Position numbers and translations under genes: made by a program. Positions 8,328 through 17,152 of a DNA stretch of 64,000 nt are shown here, piece after piece. Source of the DNA: Loktanella sp. PT4BL. Lineage in GTDB: Bacteria; Pseudomonadota; Alphaproteobacteria; Rhodobacterales; Rhodobacteraceae. Below the pieces are notes generated by a model. The model saw only the letters and a list, made by a program, of their open reading frames with translations. It was not told the origin of the DNA and did no database searches. How positions within the stretch are numbered: position 1 is the stretch's first letter; the number at the start of each line of letters is the position of its first letter. Location: assembly GCF_003201935.1 (NCBI RefSeq), contig NZ_QJJL01000002.1, positions 1-64,000 of the forward strand, in the 5' to 3' direction.

Positions 8328-9503
8328 TTAGCCAAGTGCGGCCACGCCGGGCAATTCCTTGCCTTCCATCCATTCCAGAAAGGCACCACCGGCGGTGGAA
8401 ATATAGGTGAAATCATCCGCAGCCCCCGCCTGATTCAGTGCCGCCACGGTATCACCGCCACCGGCCACCGAGATCAGCTTGCCTGCCTTGGAGAGTTTCG
8501 CCGCCTTCGCCGCCGCTGCGTTGGTTGCCGCATCGAAAGGCGCAATTTCAAACGCCCCCAAAGGCCCGTTCCAGACAAGTGTCTTCGCCTTTTCGAGAAC
8601 CTCGGAAATATAAGCGACTGTCGCAGGCCCCGCATCAAGGATCATCGCGTCTGCCGGACAGGCATCAGGGGCGACCGTTTCATTTGCGGCACCCGCCTTG
8701 AATTCGCGCGCCACCACAATGTCACGCGGCAGGATGATCTCGCAGCCCGCTGCCTCTGCCTTGGCTAGAATATCGCGCGCGGTGTCGGCCAGATCATGTT
8801 CGCAAAGGGATTTGCCCACATTGATGCCTTGCGCGGCCAGAAAGGTATTCGCCATCCCGCCACCGATCACCAGATGATCGACCTTGCCCACCAGATTGCC
8901 CAGCAGGTCAAGTTTCGTAGACACTTTCGCGCCGCCGACCACAGCGACCACTGGGCGTTCTGGGGTGCCAAGCGCCTTTTCCAAAGCGCCCAGTTCTTCC
9001 GCCATCAAACGGCCCGCGCAAGACGGCAAAAGCCGTGCGATCGCTTCGGTGCTGGCATGGGCGCGGTGGGCTGCTGAAAACGCATCATTGACGTAGATAT
9101 CACCAAGGCTTGCCAGACGTTTGGCAAAGTCTGCGTCGTTCTTTTCTTCACCGGGGTTGAAGCGCAGGTTTTCCAAGAGCAGAACCTCATCATCTTCCAT
9201 CTCTGCCACGGCATCTGCATAGTCTGAATTGACCCATGTCACCGGCAGGCCCAGGACATCGGCGACCGCAGGGGCGATGTGTTCCAACGACATCTCGGGC
9301 ACGACCTGGCCTTTCGGGCGGCCGAAATGCGCCATCAGGATGACCTTGCCGCCTTTTTCCTGAATATCATCAACTGTGGGTATGATCCGTTCAATGCGGG
9401 TCGTGTCGGTCACGACGCCATTCTCGACTGGCACGTTGATATCCACACGCACCAAGGCGCGTTTGCCCGCAAAATCCATGTCGTCAAGTGTCTTCCAAGC
9501 CAT
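8328..9503 (-). CDS. pgk: Phosphoglycerate kinase
   Basis: Interconverts 1,3-bisphosphoglycerate and 3-phosphoglycerate with ATP/ADP in central carbon flow. With ATG 9503 the protein has 391 residues, the usual length; AGGAG lies seven bases upstream, better spaced than for the in-frame ATG at 9509. The N-domain shows [19 protein letters not shown] and [11 protein letters not shown]. The nucleotide domain shows [25 protein letters not shown] and GGGDTVAAL. All family landmarks are present. It faces away from ppiB across a 132-base gap and heads the transcript that includes the aldolase. Confidence 0.97.
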   Translation of the reverse strand: MAWKTLDDMDFAGKRALVRVDINVPVENGVVTDTTRIERIIPTVDDIQEKGGKVILMAHFGRPKGQVVPEMSLEHIAPAVADVLGLPVTWVNSDYADAVAEMEDDEVLLLENLRFNPGEEKNDADFAKRLASLGDIYVNDAFSAAHRAHASTEAIARLLPSCAGRLMAEELGALEKALGTPERPVVAVVGGAKVSTKLDLLGNLVGKVDHLVIGGGMANTFLAAQGINVGKSLCEHDLADTARDILAKAEAAGCEIILPRDIVVAREFKAGAANETVAPDACPADAMILDAGPATVAYISEVLEKAKTLVWNGPLGAFEIAPFDAATNAAAAKAAKLSKAGKLISVAGGGDTVAALNQAGAADDFTYISTAGGAFLEWMEGKELPGVAALG

Positions 9504-9576
9504 CTTCATGCTCCTGTGCGTCAGAGGTTTCGCAATGGTGTTGCGGCAATCTCGCGCCCGCGTCAACCAGACCCGC

Positions 9577-9605
9577 TTGGCAATCGTCGCAAGGGATCAT
9601 ATGTC
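9577..9605 (+). promoter_or_regulatory. Possible sigma-70-type promoter for the cyclophilin pair
   Basis: TTGGCA (9577-9582) and TATGTC (9600-9605) are separated by 17 bases and lie 30 bases before the first cyclophilin ATG, in the divergent gap with pgk. The match to the consensus is partial, so this is a suggestion only. Confidence 0.3.
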
Positions 9606-9635
9606 AGGTCCGAACAAAAGTTTAAGGAGCGCCCC

Positions 9636-10142
9636 ATGGCCGAGATCAAAGACCCCGAAAACACGATCATTATGACACTCAAAGGCGGCGACGTGACTAT
9701 CCAGCTGCTGCCGGATGTGGCCCCCGCCCACACCGCCCGCATGAAAGAGCTGGCGCGCGCTGGCAAATATGACAACGTCTGTTTTCATCGGGTCATCGAC
9801 GGTTTCATGGCGCAGACAGGCGACGTGGCCAACGGCAATATGGAAGAGAATTTCAACATCGGCCGCGCGGGCACCGGCGGCTCCGACCTGCCTGATCTGC
9901 CTGCCGAATTTTCCAAGATCCCGCATGCGCGCGGATCGCTGGGTGCGGCGCGTTCGGCGAACCCGAACTCGGCCAACAGCCAGTTCTTCATCAACTTCAA
10001 GGATAACGACTTCCTGAACGGCCAGTATACCGTTTACGGGCAGGTTATCGCAGGGATGGAGCACGTCGATGCCATCGTCCGCGGCGAGCCGCCGATGAAC
10101 CCTGACCGCATGATCAGCGTCAAGGTCGCTGCCGATGTTTAA
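9636..10142 (+). CDS. ppiB: Cytoplasmic peptidyl-prolyl cis-trans isomerase (cyclophilin)
   Basis: Accelerates proline isomerisation during protein folding. The 168 residues form one cyclophilin domain. The active site is recognisable in FHRVIDGFMAQTGD, with the catalytic Arg, and in NPNSANSQFFINF. There is no signal peptide, so it is cytoplasmic. ATG 9636 is preceded by AAGGAG six bases upstream; a longer in-frame reading from 9279 runs antisense through pgk and is not believable. The gene overlaps the next, a secreted paralogue, by eight bases, giving a cytoplasmic/periplasmic pair made from one transcript. Confidence 0.95.
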   Translation: MAEIKDPENTIIMTLKGGDVTIQLLPDVAPAHTARMKELARAGKYDNVCFHRVIDGFMAQTGDVANGNMEENFNIGRAGTGGSDLPDLPAEFSKIPHARGSLGAARSANPNSANSQFFINFKDNDFLNGQYTVYGQVIAGMEHVDAIVRGEPPMNPDRMISVKVAADV

Positions 10143-10680
10143 GTACGCTGCTGTATTTGCTGTGCTGGCCACCCCTGCGCTCAGCGCAGGCTTGGAAATC
10201 GACATTGCGGGCGAGGCCAACGGCACGATTGTCATCGACCTCTTCGAGGACACAGCGCCACTGCATGTGGCCCAGATCACTGCTATTGCCGAAGCAGGCA
10301 GCTACGATGGCGTGGTCTTTCACCGTGTGATCGACGGCTTCATGGCACAAACAGGTGACGTGGAAAACGGCGTGATGGGCATGGACCTGTCCCGTGCGGG
10401 TACTGGCGGCTCTGAATTCGCGGATATTCCTGCCGAATTCTCGGACATTCCCTTCGAACGCGGGGTCGTGGGCATGGCCCGCGCGCAGAACCCCAATTCG
10501 GCCAACAGCCAGTTCTTCATCATGTTCGAGCCGGGCTATTTCCTGAACGGGCAATATACCGTTGTGGGCGAAGTCACCGAAGGCATGGAGCTGGTTGACC
10601 AGATCAAGCGCGGCACCGGTGCCAATGGCGCCGTGATCGGCCAGCCGGATATGATGGCCGCCGTGCGCGTGACCGAGTAA
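10135..10680 (+). CDS. Periplasmic peptidyl-prolyl cis-trans isomerase (cyclophilin)
   Basis: A paralogue of the preceding cyclophilin carrying an N-terminal signal peptide (MFKYAAVFAVLATPALSAG, cleavage near residue 18), so it should assist folding of exported proteins. The 181 residues include VFHRVIDGFMAQTGD and NPNSANSQFFIMFEPG, with catalytic Arg and Phe positions intact. Its ATG at 10135 lies inside the last codons of the upstream gene (ATGTTTAA), indicating coupled translation. A stem-loop follows its stop. Similarity to the upstream neighbour points to a local duplication followed by gain of a signal sequence. Confidence 0.94.
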   Translation: MFKYAAVFAVLATPALSAGLEIDIAGEANGTIVIDLFEDTAPLHVAQITAIAEAGSYDGVVFHRVIDGFMAQTGDVENGVMGMDLSRAGTGGSEFADIPAEFSDIPFERGVVGMARAQNPNSANSQFFIMFEPGYFLNGQYTVVGEVTEGMELVDQIKRGTGANGAVIGQPDMMAAVRVTE

Positions 10681-10689
10681 CGATATAGG

Positions 10690-10723
10690 CCTAGCCTCCT
10701 CACAACTCCGCGAGGGGGCTAGG
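10690..10723 (+). terminator. Stem-loop after the cyclophilin pair
   Basis: Arms CCTAGCCTCCTC and GAGGGGGCTAGG pair over 12 bp with one G-T wobble. The hairpin lies ten bases after the stop. It lacks a T-run, so termination may be weak or factor-dependent. Confidence 0.65.
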
Positions 10724-10772
10724 CGCAAACTACACAATCGGACACCCTGCGGGCAACTGTCAGGAGAGACCG

Positions 10773-11738
10773 ATGCGCATTTTCCCTACGTTTCTAGCAT
10801 TCTGCACTGCTGCGACCATGTCTGCGGCAAGCCCGGAATTCTGGGCCTTTGAATGGCCCAACACCGATTTTGAAACGACAAGCGTCGAAAGCTGGGTCGA
10901 GGTTATCTCGGGCGGTCCGCCGAAAGACGGTATTCCGGCACTCGATAATCCTGCGTTCGTCACTGTCGCCGACAAAACGGGTCTGACGCCGCGCGAACCG
11001 GTCATCACCCTTGAGATTGCAGGCGAGACGCCGCGCGCCTATCCGATCCGCTATCTGACATGGCACGAGATCGTCAACGACGTGGTCGGCGACATGCCTG
11101 TCGCTGTCACCTTTTGTCCCTTGTGTAATTCCGGCATCACCTTTGACCGGCGCACCGCAAACCGAACGCTCAGCTTCGGCGTGTCGGGCAAGCTGCGCAA
11201 TTCCGATATGATCATGTATGACCGCGAAACAGAAAGCTGGTGGCAACAGGCCACAGGCGAGGCGATTGTAGGCGAGCTGACTGGTGCAGACCTGATCAGT
11301 CTGCCCAGCTGGATGGAAAGCTGGGAAACTTTTGCAAGCCGCAATCCCGAAGGCTTGGTGATGGAAGAACCGGCGTTTAACCGCAACTACGGGGCCAACC
11401 CCTATGTGCGCTATGACAGCGCGTATCGCCCGTTCCTCTATTCCGGTGAAATGCCACCCCATGACATCCCCGCCCTCGCGCGTGTGGTGCGCGTCGGTGA
11501 TCGGGCGTGGCCACTGACCCGGCTGGCAGAGGCCGGCACCCTGAGCGAAGCGGGGGTGACCCTGTCGTGGTTAGCGGGGCAGGCCTCGGCGCTGGACAGT
11601 GCCGACATCAGCGCAGGTCGGGACGTGGGCAATGTGCGGGTGCGCGACGACGCGGGCAATGATCTGCCGCATGATGTGCTGTTTGCTTTTGCGTTCCACG
11701 CCTTCTGGCCCGAGGGGATGTGGATGATCGGCAACTAG
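10773..11738 (+). CDS. DUF3179 domain protein, exported
   Basis: A 321-residue member of the DUF3179 family, whose role is unknown. A signal peptide spans about residues 1-20 (MRIFPTFLAFCTAATMSAAS). The body carries the family signatures RAYPIRYLTWHEIVND, VTFCPLCNSGITFDR with its CxxC pair, and SGKLRNSDMIMYDRET, plus EPAFNRNYGANPY. The CPLC pair and the nearby conserved His suggest metal binding or redox activity, but that is inference. ATG 10773 follows CAGGAGAG. It stands alone, with a repeat element just after its stop. Confidence 0.88.
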   Translation: MRIFPTFLAFCTAATMSAASPEFWAFEWPNTDFETTSVESWVEVISGGPPKDGIPALDNPAFVTVADKTGLTPREPVITLEIAGETPRAYPIRYLTWHEIVNDVVGDMPVAVTFCPLCNSGITFDRRTANRTLSFGVSGKLRNSDMIMYDRETESWWQQATGEAIVGELTGADLISLPSWMESWETFASRNPEGLVMEEPAFNRNYGANPYVRYDSAYRPFLYSGEMPPHDIPALARVVRVGDRAWPLTRLAEAGTLSEAGVTLSWLAGQASALDSADISAGRDVGNVRVRDDAGNDLPHDVLFAFAFHAFWPEGMWMIGN

Positions 11739-11763
11739 CCTTGTGCCGGTCTGCGCGGTTGCT

Positions 11764-11796
11764 GCCTCCGGCGGAAGTTTGAAGGGACATGGAAAG
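11764..11796 (+). repeat. Dispersed intergenic repeat, copy A
   Basis: Begins GCCTCCGGCGGAAGTTTGA and continues with GGACATGGAAAG. It matches the copy at 36735-36767 at all but two of 33 positions, and a more divergent copy lies at 41134-41168. It lies 25 bases after a stop codon. Confidence 0.7.
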
Positions 11797-11845
11797 TCAT
11801 AGGGTTTCGCTTGACATGGGGGCGATGCGCGCATGATCTGCGCGG

Positions 11846-12742
11846 ATGGAAAAGAAATCCCAGATTGATCTCTTCGGTGCTGTGGCACTCACAAGTTTTG
11901 CTCTTTTGCTGGCCTTCAATCAGGTGGTCATCAAAGTCACAAACGGCGGGTTGCAGCCTGTGTTCTTTGCAGGGCTGCGTTCGGCGGGGGCGGTGATCTG
12001 TATCTGGCTCTGGCTGCGCTGGCGCGGCATTCCCTTGCGTTTTGAAAAGGGCACGCGGGCTGCGGGCTTTGCTGTCGGTTGCGTCTTTGCTTTCGAGTTT
12101 CTGTGTCTCTTTGTGGCCCTCGATCTGACGGCGGTCAGCCGCGCTTCTGTGATCTTCTATTCCATGCCGGTCTGGCTTGCGATCATTGCGCATTTCATCA
12201 TGCCTGACGACAAGATCACGCCGGTCAAAGCCGTTGGCCTTGGGCTTGCTCTTGTGGGGGTCGCGATTGCCATCCTGACCCGTGATGATGGTGTGGGCAG
12301 TTTCTGGGGCGATCTGGCAGCTTTGGGGGCCGCTATCGGTTGGGCCGTCACCGCGATGATCGCCAAAGCCTCGTCGCTGTCGCGGGTGCGTCCTGAAATC
12401 CAGTTGATGTGGCAGGTTGGGGTGTCAGCGCCGCTTTTGTTGTTTGCCGCACTCTTTTTCGGTCCTTTGATCCGTGACATCGCGCCCATCCATATCGCGG
12501 GACTGGCGTTTCAGATCGTTGTGGTGGTCAGCGCGGGTTTTATCTTCTGGCTCTGGCTTTTGTCGATCTATCCCGCCTCCGGTGTTGCTTCGTTCAGCTT
12601 TTTGTCACCGGTGCTGACGGTGGCGCTTGGCTGGCTGTTGCTGGGCGAAGAAGTTGGCCCCAATCTGATCATAGCTCTGATCCTTGTTGCCATCGGGATC
12701 CTGATGGTGAACCGGCCTAAGTCCCGCAGAAGGTCCGCGTAA
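11846..12742 (+). CDS. DMT-superfamily (EamA) transporter
   Basis: A 298-residue inner-membrane protein with two EamA repeats and about ten membrane helices, the layout of drug/metabolite exporters. The first repeat ends near MPVWLAIIAHFI and the second near LLLGEEVGPNLIIALILV, the family's typical helix 5 and helix 10 ends. The substrate cannot be predicted; relatives export amino acids or metabolites. Start ATG 11846 gives MEKKSQIDLFG before helix 1. Its 3' end overlaps the convergent selO gene by 26 bases, so both transcripts must read into each other. Confidence 0.88.
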   Translation: MEKKSQIDLFGAVALTSFALLLAFNQVVIKVTNGGLQPVFFAGLRSAGAVICIWLWLRWRGIPLRFEKGTRAAGFAVGCVFAFEFLCLFVALDLTAVSRASVIFYSMPVWLAIIAHFIMPDDKITPVKAVGLGLALVGVAIAILTRDDGVGSFWGDLAALGAAIGWAVTAMIAKASSLSRVRPEIQLMWQVGVSAPLLLFAALFFGPLIRDIAPIHIAGLAFQIVVVVSAGFIFWLWLLSIYPASGVASFSFLSPVLTVALGWLLLGEEVGPNLIIALILVAIGILMVNRPKSRRRSA

Positions 12743-14132
12743 CCATTTCGTCCTTGCTGGGCGCGCGCGCGAACTGGGCGGTCGTTTCGGTCAACGGCGC
12801 ATAGGGTGCTGTGACTGCTGCCAGTAGCGCGTGGAACGGCGCATAATCGCCGGTGCGGCTTGCCTGAATAACCTCTTCAATACGGTGGTTGCGCGGGATG
12901 ATCTGCGGATTGGCCCGCGCCATGATCGTCGCTGCGTCCGCTGCCTTGCGCGGTTGCCACCGCGCGGCCCACGTATTAAAGGCATCACGGTTAATGAACT
13001 GATCGCGGGCATTGGCTGCATCCAGATTGGCGAATGTATTGGTGAAATCCGCGCCATTCTTGGCCATGAGATCAAGCAGATCGGTGATCAGTACGCGATC
13101 TTCCTCAACCGGATTGGCGATCCCCAGTTTTGCGCCAAAGACAGACAGCCAGGCCTCTTCATAGAGCGCGGGCATACGGTGCACAGCGGCTGTAAAGTCT
13201 TCAATCGCCGCGTCACGGTCCGGCATCAGCGGGATGAGAGCAGTCGCAAACTGCGCCATGTTCCACGTGCCGATCCCGGGCTGGTTGGAATAGGCGTAAC
13301 GTCCGTATTGGTCGATTGCGCTGAAGACACTATCGGGGTGGAACCCGTCCATGAAGGCGCAAGGCCCGTAATCAATGGTCTCGCCTGCGATTGAGACGTT
13401 ATCTGTGTTCATGACCCCGTGAATGAATCCCAGCCCCATCCATTGCGCGATCAGCTTGGCATAGCGGGCGATCACCAGGTCAAGCAGGTCCGCAGGGCCG
13501 GTCGCGTCGGGGTAGTGCCGCGCGATGACGTGGTCCGTCAGCGCTTGCAGCGCCTGCATATCGCCACGGCTGGCGAAGAACTGGAATGTGCCGACACGGA
13601 TATGGCTTTGGGCCACACGGGAGATGACAGCACCGGGCAGGCGTTCTTCGCGGTAGACGTCTTCGCCGGTGGTCACAGCGGCCAGCGCGCGGGTTGTGGG
13701 CACACCCATCGCATGCATCGCCTCGGAGACAAGGTATTCGCGCATCACAGGCCCCAGCCACGCGCGCCCGTCGCCGCTGCGTGAATAGGGTGTGGGGCCA
13801 GCGCCCTTGAGCTGGATATCGCGGCGGATGCCGTCTGTGCTCACAACCTCACCGAGGAGCACCGCGCGCCCGTCACCTAGCTGCGGGTTCCAGTTGCCGA
13901 ATTGGTGACCGGCATAGACCTGCGCAAGCGGGGCGGCCCCGTCGGGGATATGGTTGCCTGCAAAGACCTGTGCGGCATCCGGTGCGGCCAGATCAGCAGG
14001 ATCAATCCCGAGGATCGTGGCAAGTGCCGCATTTGTTGCAATCACCTGCGGGGCTTTCACCGGTGTCGGCAGTTGCGCCGTGTACATCTGCGGCGGCAAT
14101 TGCGCGTAGGAATTGTCAAAAGGAATACGCAT
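12717..14132 (-). CDS. selO: Protein adenylyltransferase SelO (YdiU family)
   Basis: A pseudokinase-fold enzyme that transfers AMP from ATP onto Ser/Thr/Tyr of target proteins, linked to oxidative stress. The 471 residues match bacterial SelO. Recognisable parts are YAGHQFGNWNPQLGDGRAV, DIQLKGAGPTPYSRSGDGR, REYLVSEAMHAMGVPTTRAL, FIHGVMNTDNVSIAGETID and YGPCAFMD. The C-terminus ends FCGT; the cysteine lies where eukaryotic homologues carry selenocysteine near the end. It overlaps the DMT gene tail-to-tail. Its start abuts the nucleoside hydrolase stop, so the two are probably co-transcribed. Confidence 0.93.
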   Translation of the reverse strand: MRIPFDNSYAQLPPQMYTAQLPTPVKAPQVIATNAALATILGIDPADLAAPDAAQVFAGNHIPDGAAPLAQVYAGHQFGNWNPQLGDGRAVLLGEVVSTDGIRRDIQLKGAGPTPYSRSGDGRAWLGPVMREYLVSEAMHAMGVPTTRALAAVTTGEDVYREERLPGAVISRVAQSHIRVGTFQFFASRGDMQALQALTDHVIARHYPDATGPADLLDLVIARYAKLIAQWMGLGFIHGVMNTDNVSIAGETIDYGPCAFMDGFHPDSVFSAIDQYGRYAYSNQPGIGTWNMAQFATALIPLMPDRDAAIEDFTAAVHRMPALYEEAWLSVFGAKLGIANPVEEDRVLITDLLDLMAKNGADFTNTFANLDAANARDQFINRDAFNTWAARWQPRKAADAATIMARANPQIIPRNHRIEEVIQASRTGDYAPFHALLAAVTAPYAPLTETTAQFARAPSKDEMVTRTFCGT

Positions 14133-15074
14133 TTAAAGACGCGCCAGTCTTGCCGCCAGCAATGCGTAAAAGCCCGAGGCATCGATATCCTTCATGAACA
14201 GCGCATTGGCGGGGCGGTCGGTGACGCGCCACCAGTCGGCCACGGTCATGCCAAGGGTGAGTTCCGCCTCGGTCTCGATTTCCACATTGATATGACGCCC
14301 TGCAAAAAGCTGCGGTTCGATCAGATAGGCGATGGTGCAGGGGTCATGCAGCGGCGCGCCTTCGGACCCGTATTTCTCCATGTCGAAGCGTTCAAAGAAA
14401 TCGGTCCAGGCGGCCACCATATCGCCGACCTTTGTGTGCATGGACCGGAAGGCGTCGATGCGGTTATGCGTGGTCAGCGCCTTATGCGTCACATCCAGCG
14501 GCATCACGACCAGCGGCACACCTGCACCAAAAACGATCTTGGCGGCCTCGGGATCAACATAGATGTTGAACTCGGCGGTGGGTGTGATGTTGCCAACCTC
14601 GAAATAGGCACCGCCCATCAGGACGATCTCCTGCACGCGTTCGATAATATCGGGTGCGCGTTCAAAGGCGGTTGCGATATTGGTCAGCGGGCCGATGGGG
14701 CACAGGGTGACAGTGCCGCTGGGTTCGCGCCGCAGGGTCTCAATAATGAAGTCCACCGCGTGCTGCTCTTGCAAGGGCATTGTGGGGTCGTCCATCTGCG
14801 GGCCGTCAAGGCCGGTTTTCCCGTGCACATGCTCCGCTGTGACCAGTTTGCGCTTCATGGGTGCATCGCACCCGGCAAAGACCTTGGTATCAGGCTTGCC
14901 TGCCAGTTCGCAAACAATCCGCGCGTTCTTTTCGGTCAGGGGCAGGGGCACGTTGCCCGCCACTGCCGTGATCCCCAGCACCTCGATATCCTCGGGCGAT
15001 GCGAGGGCGAGCAGGATCGCCACCGCGTCGTCTTGTCCGGGGTCTGTGTCGATAATGATTTTGCGCGGTGCCAT
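14133..15074 (-). CDS. Inosine/uridine-preferring nucleoside hydrolase
   Basis: Hydrolyses the N-glycosidic bond of ribonucleosides for salvage. The 313-residue protein has the calcium-binding signature DTDPGQDDA (9-17). It also has the central motifs GKTGLDGP and CPIGPLTNIATA, and MGGAYFEVGNITPTAEFNI, which lines the ribose pocket. Length and motif order are normal for the cytoplasmic CU/IU family; base preference cannot be read with certainty. It starts at ATG 15074 and is directly followed by selO with no gap, suggesting one transcript. Confidence 0.93.
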   Translation of the reverse strand: MAPRKIIIDTDPGQDDAVAILLALASPEDIEVLGITAVAGNVPLPLTEKNARIVCELAGKPDTKVFAGCDAPMKRKLVTAEHVHGKTGLDGPQMDDPTMPLQEQHAVDFIIETLRREPSGTVTLCPIGPLTNIATAFERAPDIIERVQEIVLMGGAYFEVGNITPTAEFNIYVDPEAAKIVFGAGVPLVVMPLDVTHKALTTHNRIDAFRSMHTKVGDMVAAWTDFFERFDMEKYGSEGAPLHDPCTIAYLIEPQLFAGRHINVEIETEAELTLGMTVADWWRVTDRPANALFMKDIDASGFYALLAARLARL

Positions 15075-15133
15075 GTATTTGTCCTGTCTTGCTTACCCCT
15101 AAACTGGGGTGAAGGGCGGGCAGGGGCAAGGGG

Positions 15134-15343
15134 CTAGACGCGCCCTTGCGCCTTCAGGCGGCGATAAAGTTGCTCTGCGGCGGGATCGCCCTTTTCAAGC
15201 GCGTAGATATAGGCGTGGGTCAGGTAGAAACAGGCGGCGTCCAGATCAGGGGCCGCATCCGCTGCCTCGGTATATAGTCCAACCAGCGCTGCGCGGTCAT
15301 CGCGGGCGTGTGCGTCAAGCAGGCGATCTTGGAGTGGCGTCAT
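15134..15343 (-). CDS. Small helical (TPR-like) protein of unknown function
   Basis: A 69-residue protein read from ATG 15343, which overlaps the stop of the upstream oxygenase gene as ATGA, a strong sign of coupled translation. A start at 15394 would run further into the oxygenase and is less likely. It is all-helical with TPR-like spacing (LLDAHARDDRAALVGLYTEAA, then DAACFYLTHAYIYALEKGD) and ends with a short basic tail. I do not recognise a named family. The pairing suggests a role connected with the oxygenase, but nothing in the sequence says what. Confidence 0.7.
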   Translation of the reverse strand: MTPLQDRLLDAHARDDRAALVGLYTEAADAAPDLDAACFYLTHAYIYALEKGDPAAEQLYRRLKAQGRV

Positions 15344-16494
15344 GGGGTCGCTAGATGCGCCGCGACTTTTTCCGCCACCCAATCGTGGAAGCAATGCGTG
15401 GGGCCGTCCATCGCGGGGCTGAACCGGCCACCGTCAAAACCGGGCGCATAGCGGCCCTTTTGCATGCCTTCGACCACGAAGATATCTTCCTCGAAAACCA
15501 CCTTCCATTGCGCCGCGTTCTTTGCGCGCAAGGCGTCATCGGTTTGCGGTGCAGCATAGTAAAGGTGGATATGCTCGCGCGTTTGCGCGTGGCTCACAGG
15601 TTCCAGCACGATCACAAAGGCATGGTCGCGCTGCACGCCCAGCAGGACGTTTGGAAAGACGGTCAGATATTCGCCACCTTCGGTCCATTGCGCGTCAAGT
15701 CCCGTAAAATCTGGGAATACTGCGCCATCGTCACCCGTCAGCTGCCGGTAAACCAGCGTGCCTTGGCCCGAGAATTTGCCTTTCTCGTTGATGTTGTAGT
15801 GATCCTCCAGCCGCGAATAGCTGTTCAGGCCGGGGTGGACCCACGGCAGGTGATAGCTCTCGCAATAATTCTCGACCGCCAGCTTCCAGTTGGTTTTGAC
15901 ATCAAGGGTAAAGGTGCTGTCCGTCCCACCATGATACATCGGCTGGTCAAAGGCGGACCAGCGGGCGATCAGATCGGCGTGGACTTCCTCAAAGGGGGCG
16001 GCATTGCCGCTCATGTTGATAAAGACCGTGTCGAACCAGATATGGCTGCGCACCTCGATCAGCCCCAGCAGCGATTTGTCGATCGCCTCATGGGTGTTGT
16101 GACCGGGGCCGCCCACATGGGGGGTCGAAACCAGTTTGCCTTCGGTGGAGTAACACCACGAATGATAGGGGCAGCGGATCGCGCCTTCGATCTTGCGCGG
16201 TTCGGCCACAAGGATCATCCCGCGATGGCGGCAGATGTTCTGGAACACACGGACCTGACCCGCACGGTCGCGCACCAGCAATAGCGGCATACCCAGAAAT
16301 TCCATCGGTTTCGCATCGCCCGCTTCGGGCACGTCCGACGCGACGGCAAGGCCGGCCCAGTTGGCACAAAGTACGGCCTGTTTTTCAATCTCGAAGACGG
16401 CAGGGTCGATATAGTGCGCGTTGGGCAAACCATTGGCTGTCTCGATCGGCTGGCGTACCGCGTCGAGTGCCTGGGGGGAAATGTCTTTGGCCAT
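15340..16494 (-). CDS. Rieske aromatic-ring-type oxygenase, alpha subunit
   Basis: A Rieske non-haem iron oxygenase of 384 residues. The [2Fe-2S] ligands are Cys88 and His90 (ICRHRG) and Cys108 and His111 (RCPYHSW). The mononuclear iron site is in the C-terminal domain at VENYCESYHLPWVHPGL. The overall pattern resembles the group that includes glycine-betaine and stachydrine demethylases rather than classical ring dioxygenases. No ferredoxin reductase partner or beta subunit is adjacent, so electrons must come from elsewhere. A 69-residue protein overlaps its stop. The substrate remains unknown. Confidence 0.88.
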   Translation of the reverse strand: MAKDISPQALDAVRQPIETANGLPNAHYIDPAVFEIEKQAVLCANWAGLAVASDVPEAGDAKPMEFLGMPLLLVRDRAGQVRVFQNICRHRGMILVAEPRKIEGAIRCPYHSWCYSTEGKLVSTPHVGGPGHNTHEAIDKSLLGLIEVRSHIWFDTVFINMSGNAAPFEEVHADLIARWSAFDQPMYHGGTDSTFTLDVKTNWKLAVENYCESYHLPWVHPGLNSYSRLEDHYNINEKGKFSGQGTLVYRQLTGDDGAVFPDFTGLDAQWTEGGEYLTVFPNVLLGVQRDHAFVIVLEPVSHAQTREHIHLYYAAPQTDDALRAKNAAQWKVVFEEDIFVVEGMQKGRYAPGFDGGRFSPAMDGPTHCFHDWVAEKVAAHLATP

Positions 16495-16824
16495 GGGTCA
16501 CATCCTCATTGTGACAAAACCCTAGCACAGGGACCGGCCAAAGATTCGGTCTGACCGCGACGGCGGATTTTCCCCCAGCGACATTGCTGGCCATCATGCG
16601 CCAAAGATTGCCATTTCGCGCAGAGTGCCTAGGTGATCTGTTGCCGGTGGGTTTGGCGTGCCGGATTGTCAGCGTGCTTTAGCGCATCACTGACCCAGAA
16701 TTTGGCGCAACGGCGCTGGAATACTGTCTTTTGCGGCCTGCCTATGGAATGGTTGCGCAAGGACGACCAATTGTGACGGCGAAGGCAGCAAAGCCTTCTT
16801 CATGTCCTTATAGGAGAACGAAAA
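16495..16824. other. Gene-free stretch upstream of the EF-hand gene
   Basis: These 330 bases contain no believable reading frame. They separate the oxygenase start from the EF-hand gene, so both divergent promoters should be here. The clearest structure is a stem-loop at 16781-16798 (GAAGGC and GCCTTC around AGCAAA), 27 bases ahead of the EF-hand ATG and likely in its mRNA leader. GGAGAA follows at 16813-16818. Confidence 0.6.
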
Positions 16825-17067
16825 ATGACACGTACACTTAAGCTGATTGCACCAATTGCCGTACTTACTGCGCTGGCTGTTCCCGGCTTTGCCCAAAGCG
16901 CCGATATCGATATCAACGGCGATGGCATGTACAGCTATCCGGAAGTTCAGGCGGTGATGCCTGAAATGTCCGAAGATGATTTCGCGGCACTCGATACATC
17001 CGGCGACGGCCTGCTGGATGTAGACGAGATTGCCGCGGCGACAGAAGCGGGTCTTCTGCCAGCCTAA
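16825..17067 (+). CDS. Small secreted EF-hand protein
   Basis: An 80-residue exported protein with a signal peptide (about 1-23, ending VPGFAQ, cleaved before SADID). The mature part of roughly 55 residues is two EF-hand loops: DINGDGMYSYPE and DTSGDGLLDVDE. Both have Asp at loop positions 1, 3 and 5 and an acidic residue at position 12, so two calcium ions could bind. A periplasmic calcium buffer or sensor is plausible; no partner is visible. Start ATG 16825 follows GGAGAACGAAAA. It is monocistronic, with a GC-rich stem-loop after the stop. Confidence 0.85.
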   Translation: MTRTLKLIAPIAVLTALAVPGFAQSADIDINGDGMYSYPEVQAVMPEMSEDDFAALDTSGDGLLDVDEIAAATEAGLLPA

Positions 17068-17076
17068 AGTCTGTTC

Positions 17077-17103
17077 GCGCCGGTCCTGCCTCTGGTCCGG
17101 CGC
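17077..17103 (+). terminator. Stem-loop after the EF-hand gene
   Basis: GCGCCGG and CCGGCGC pair perfectly over 7 bp around a 13-base loop, ten bases after the EF-hand stop. There is no T-run, so it may only mark the mRNA end. Confidence 0.45.
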
Positions 17104-17152
17104 AACGACGCGTCCCTCGCGTCATGCCCCAATCGGGCGCGGGGGATTGCGC

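Noticed and set aside
13902..15137. A 411-codon plus-strand frame antisense to selO and the nucleoside hydrolase
   Set aside because: It crosses two real genes; composition is that of a GC-skewed shadow.
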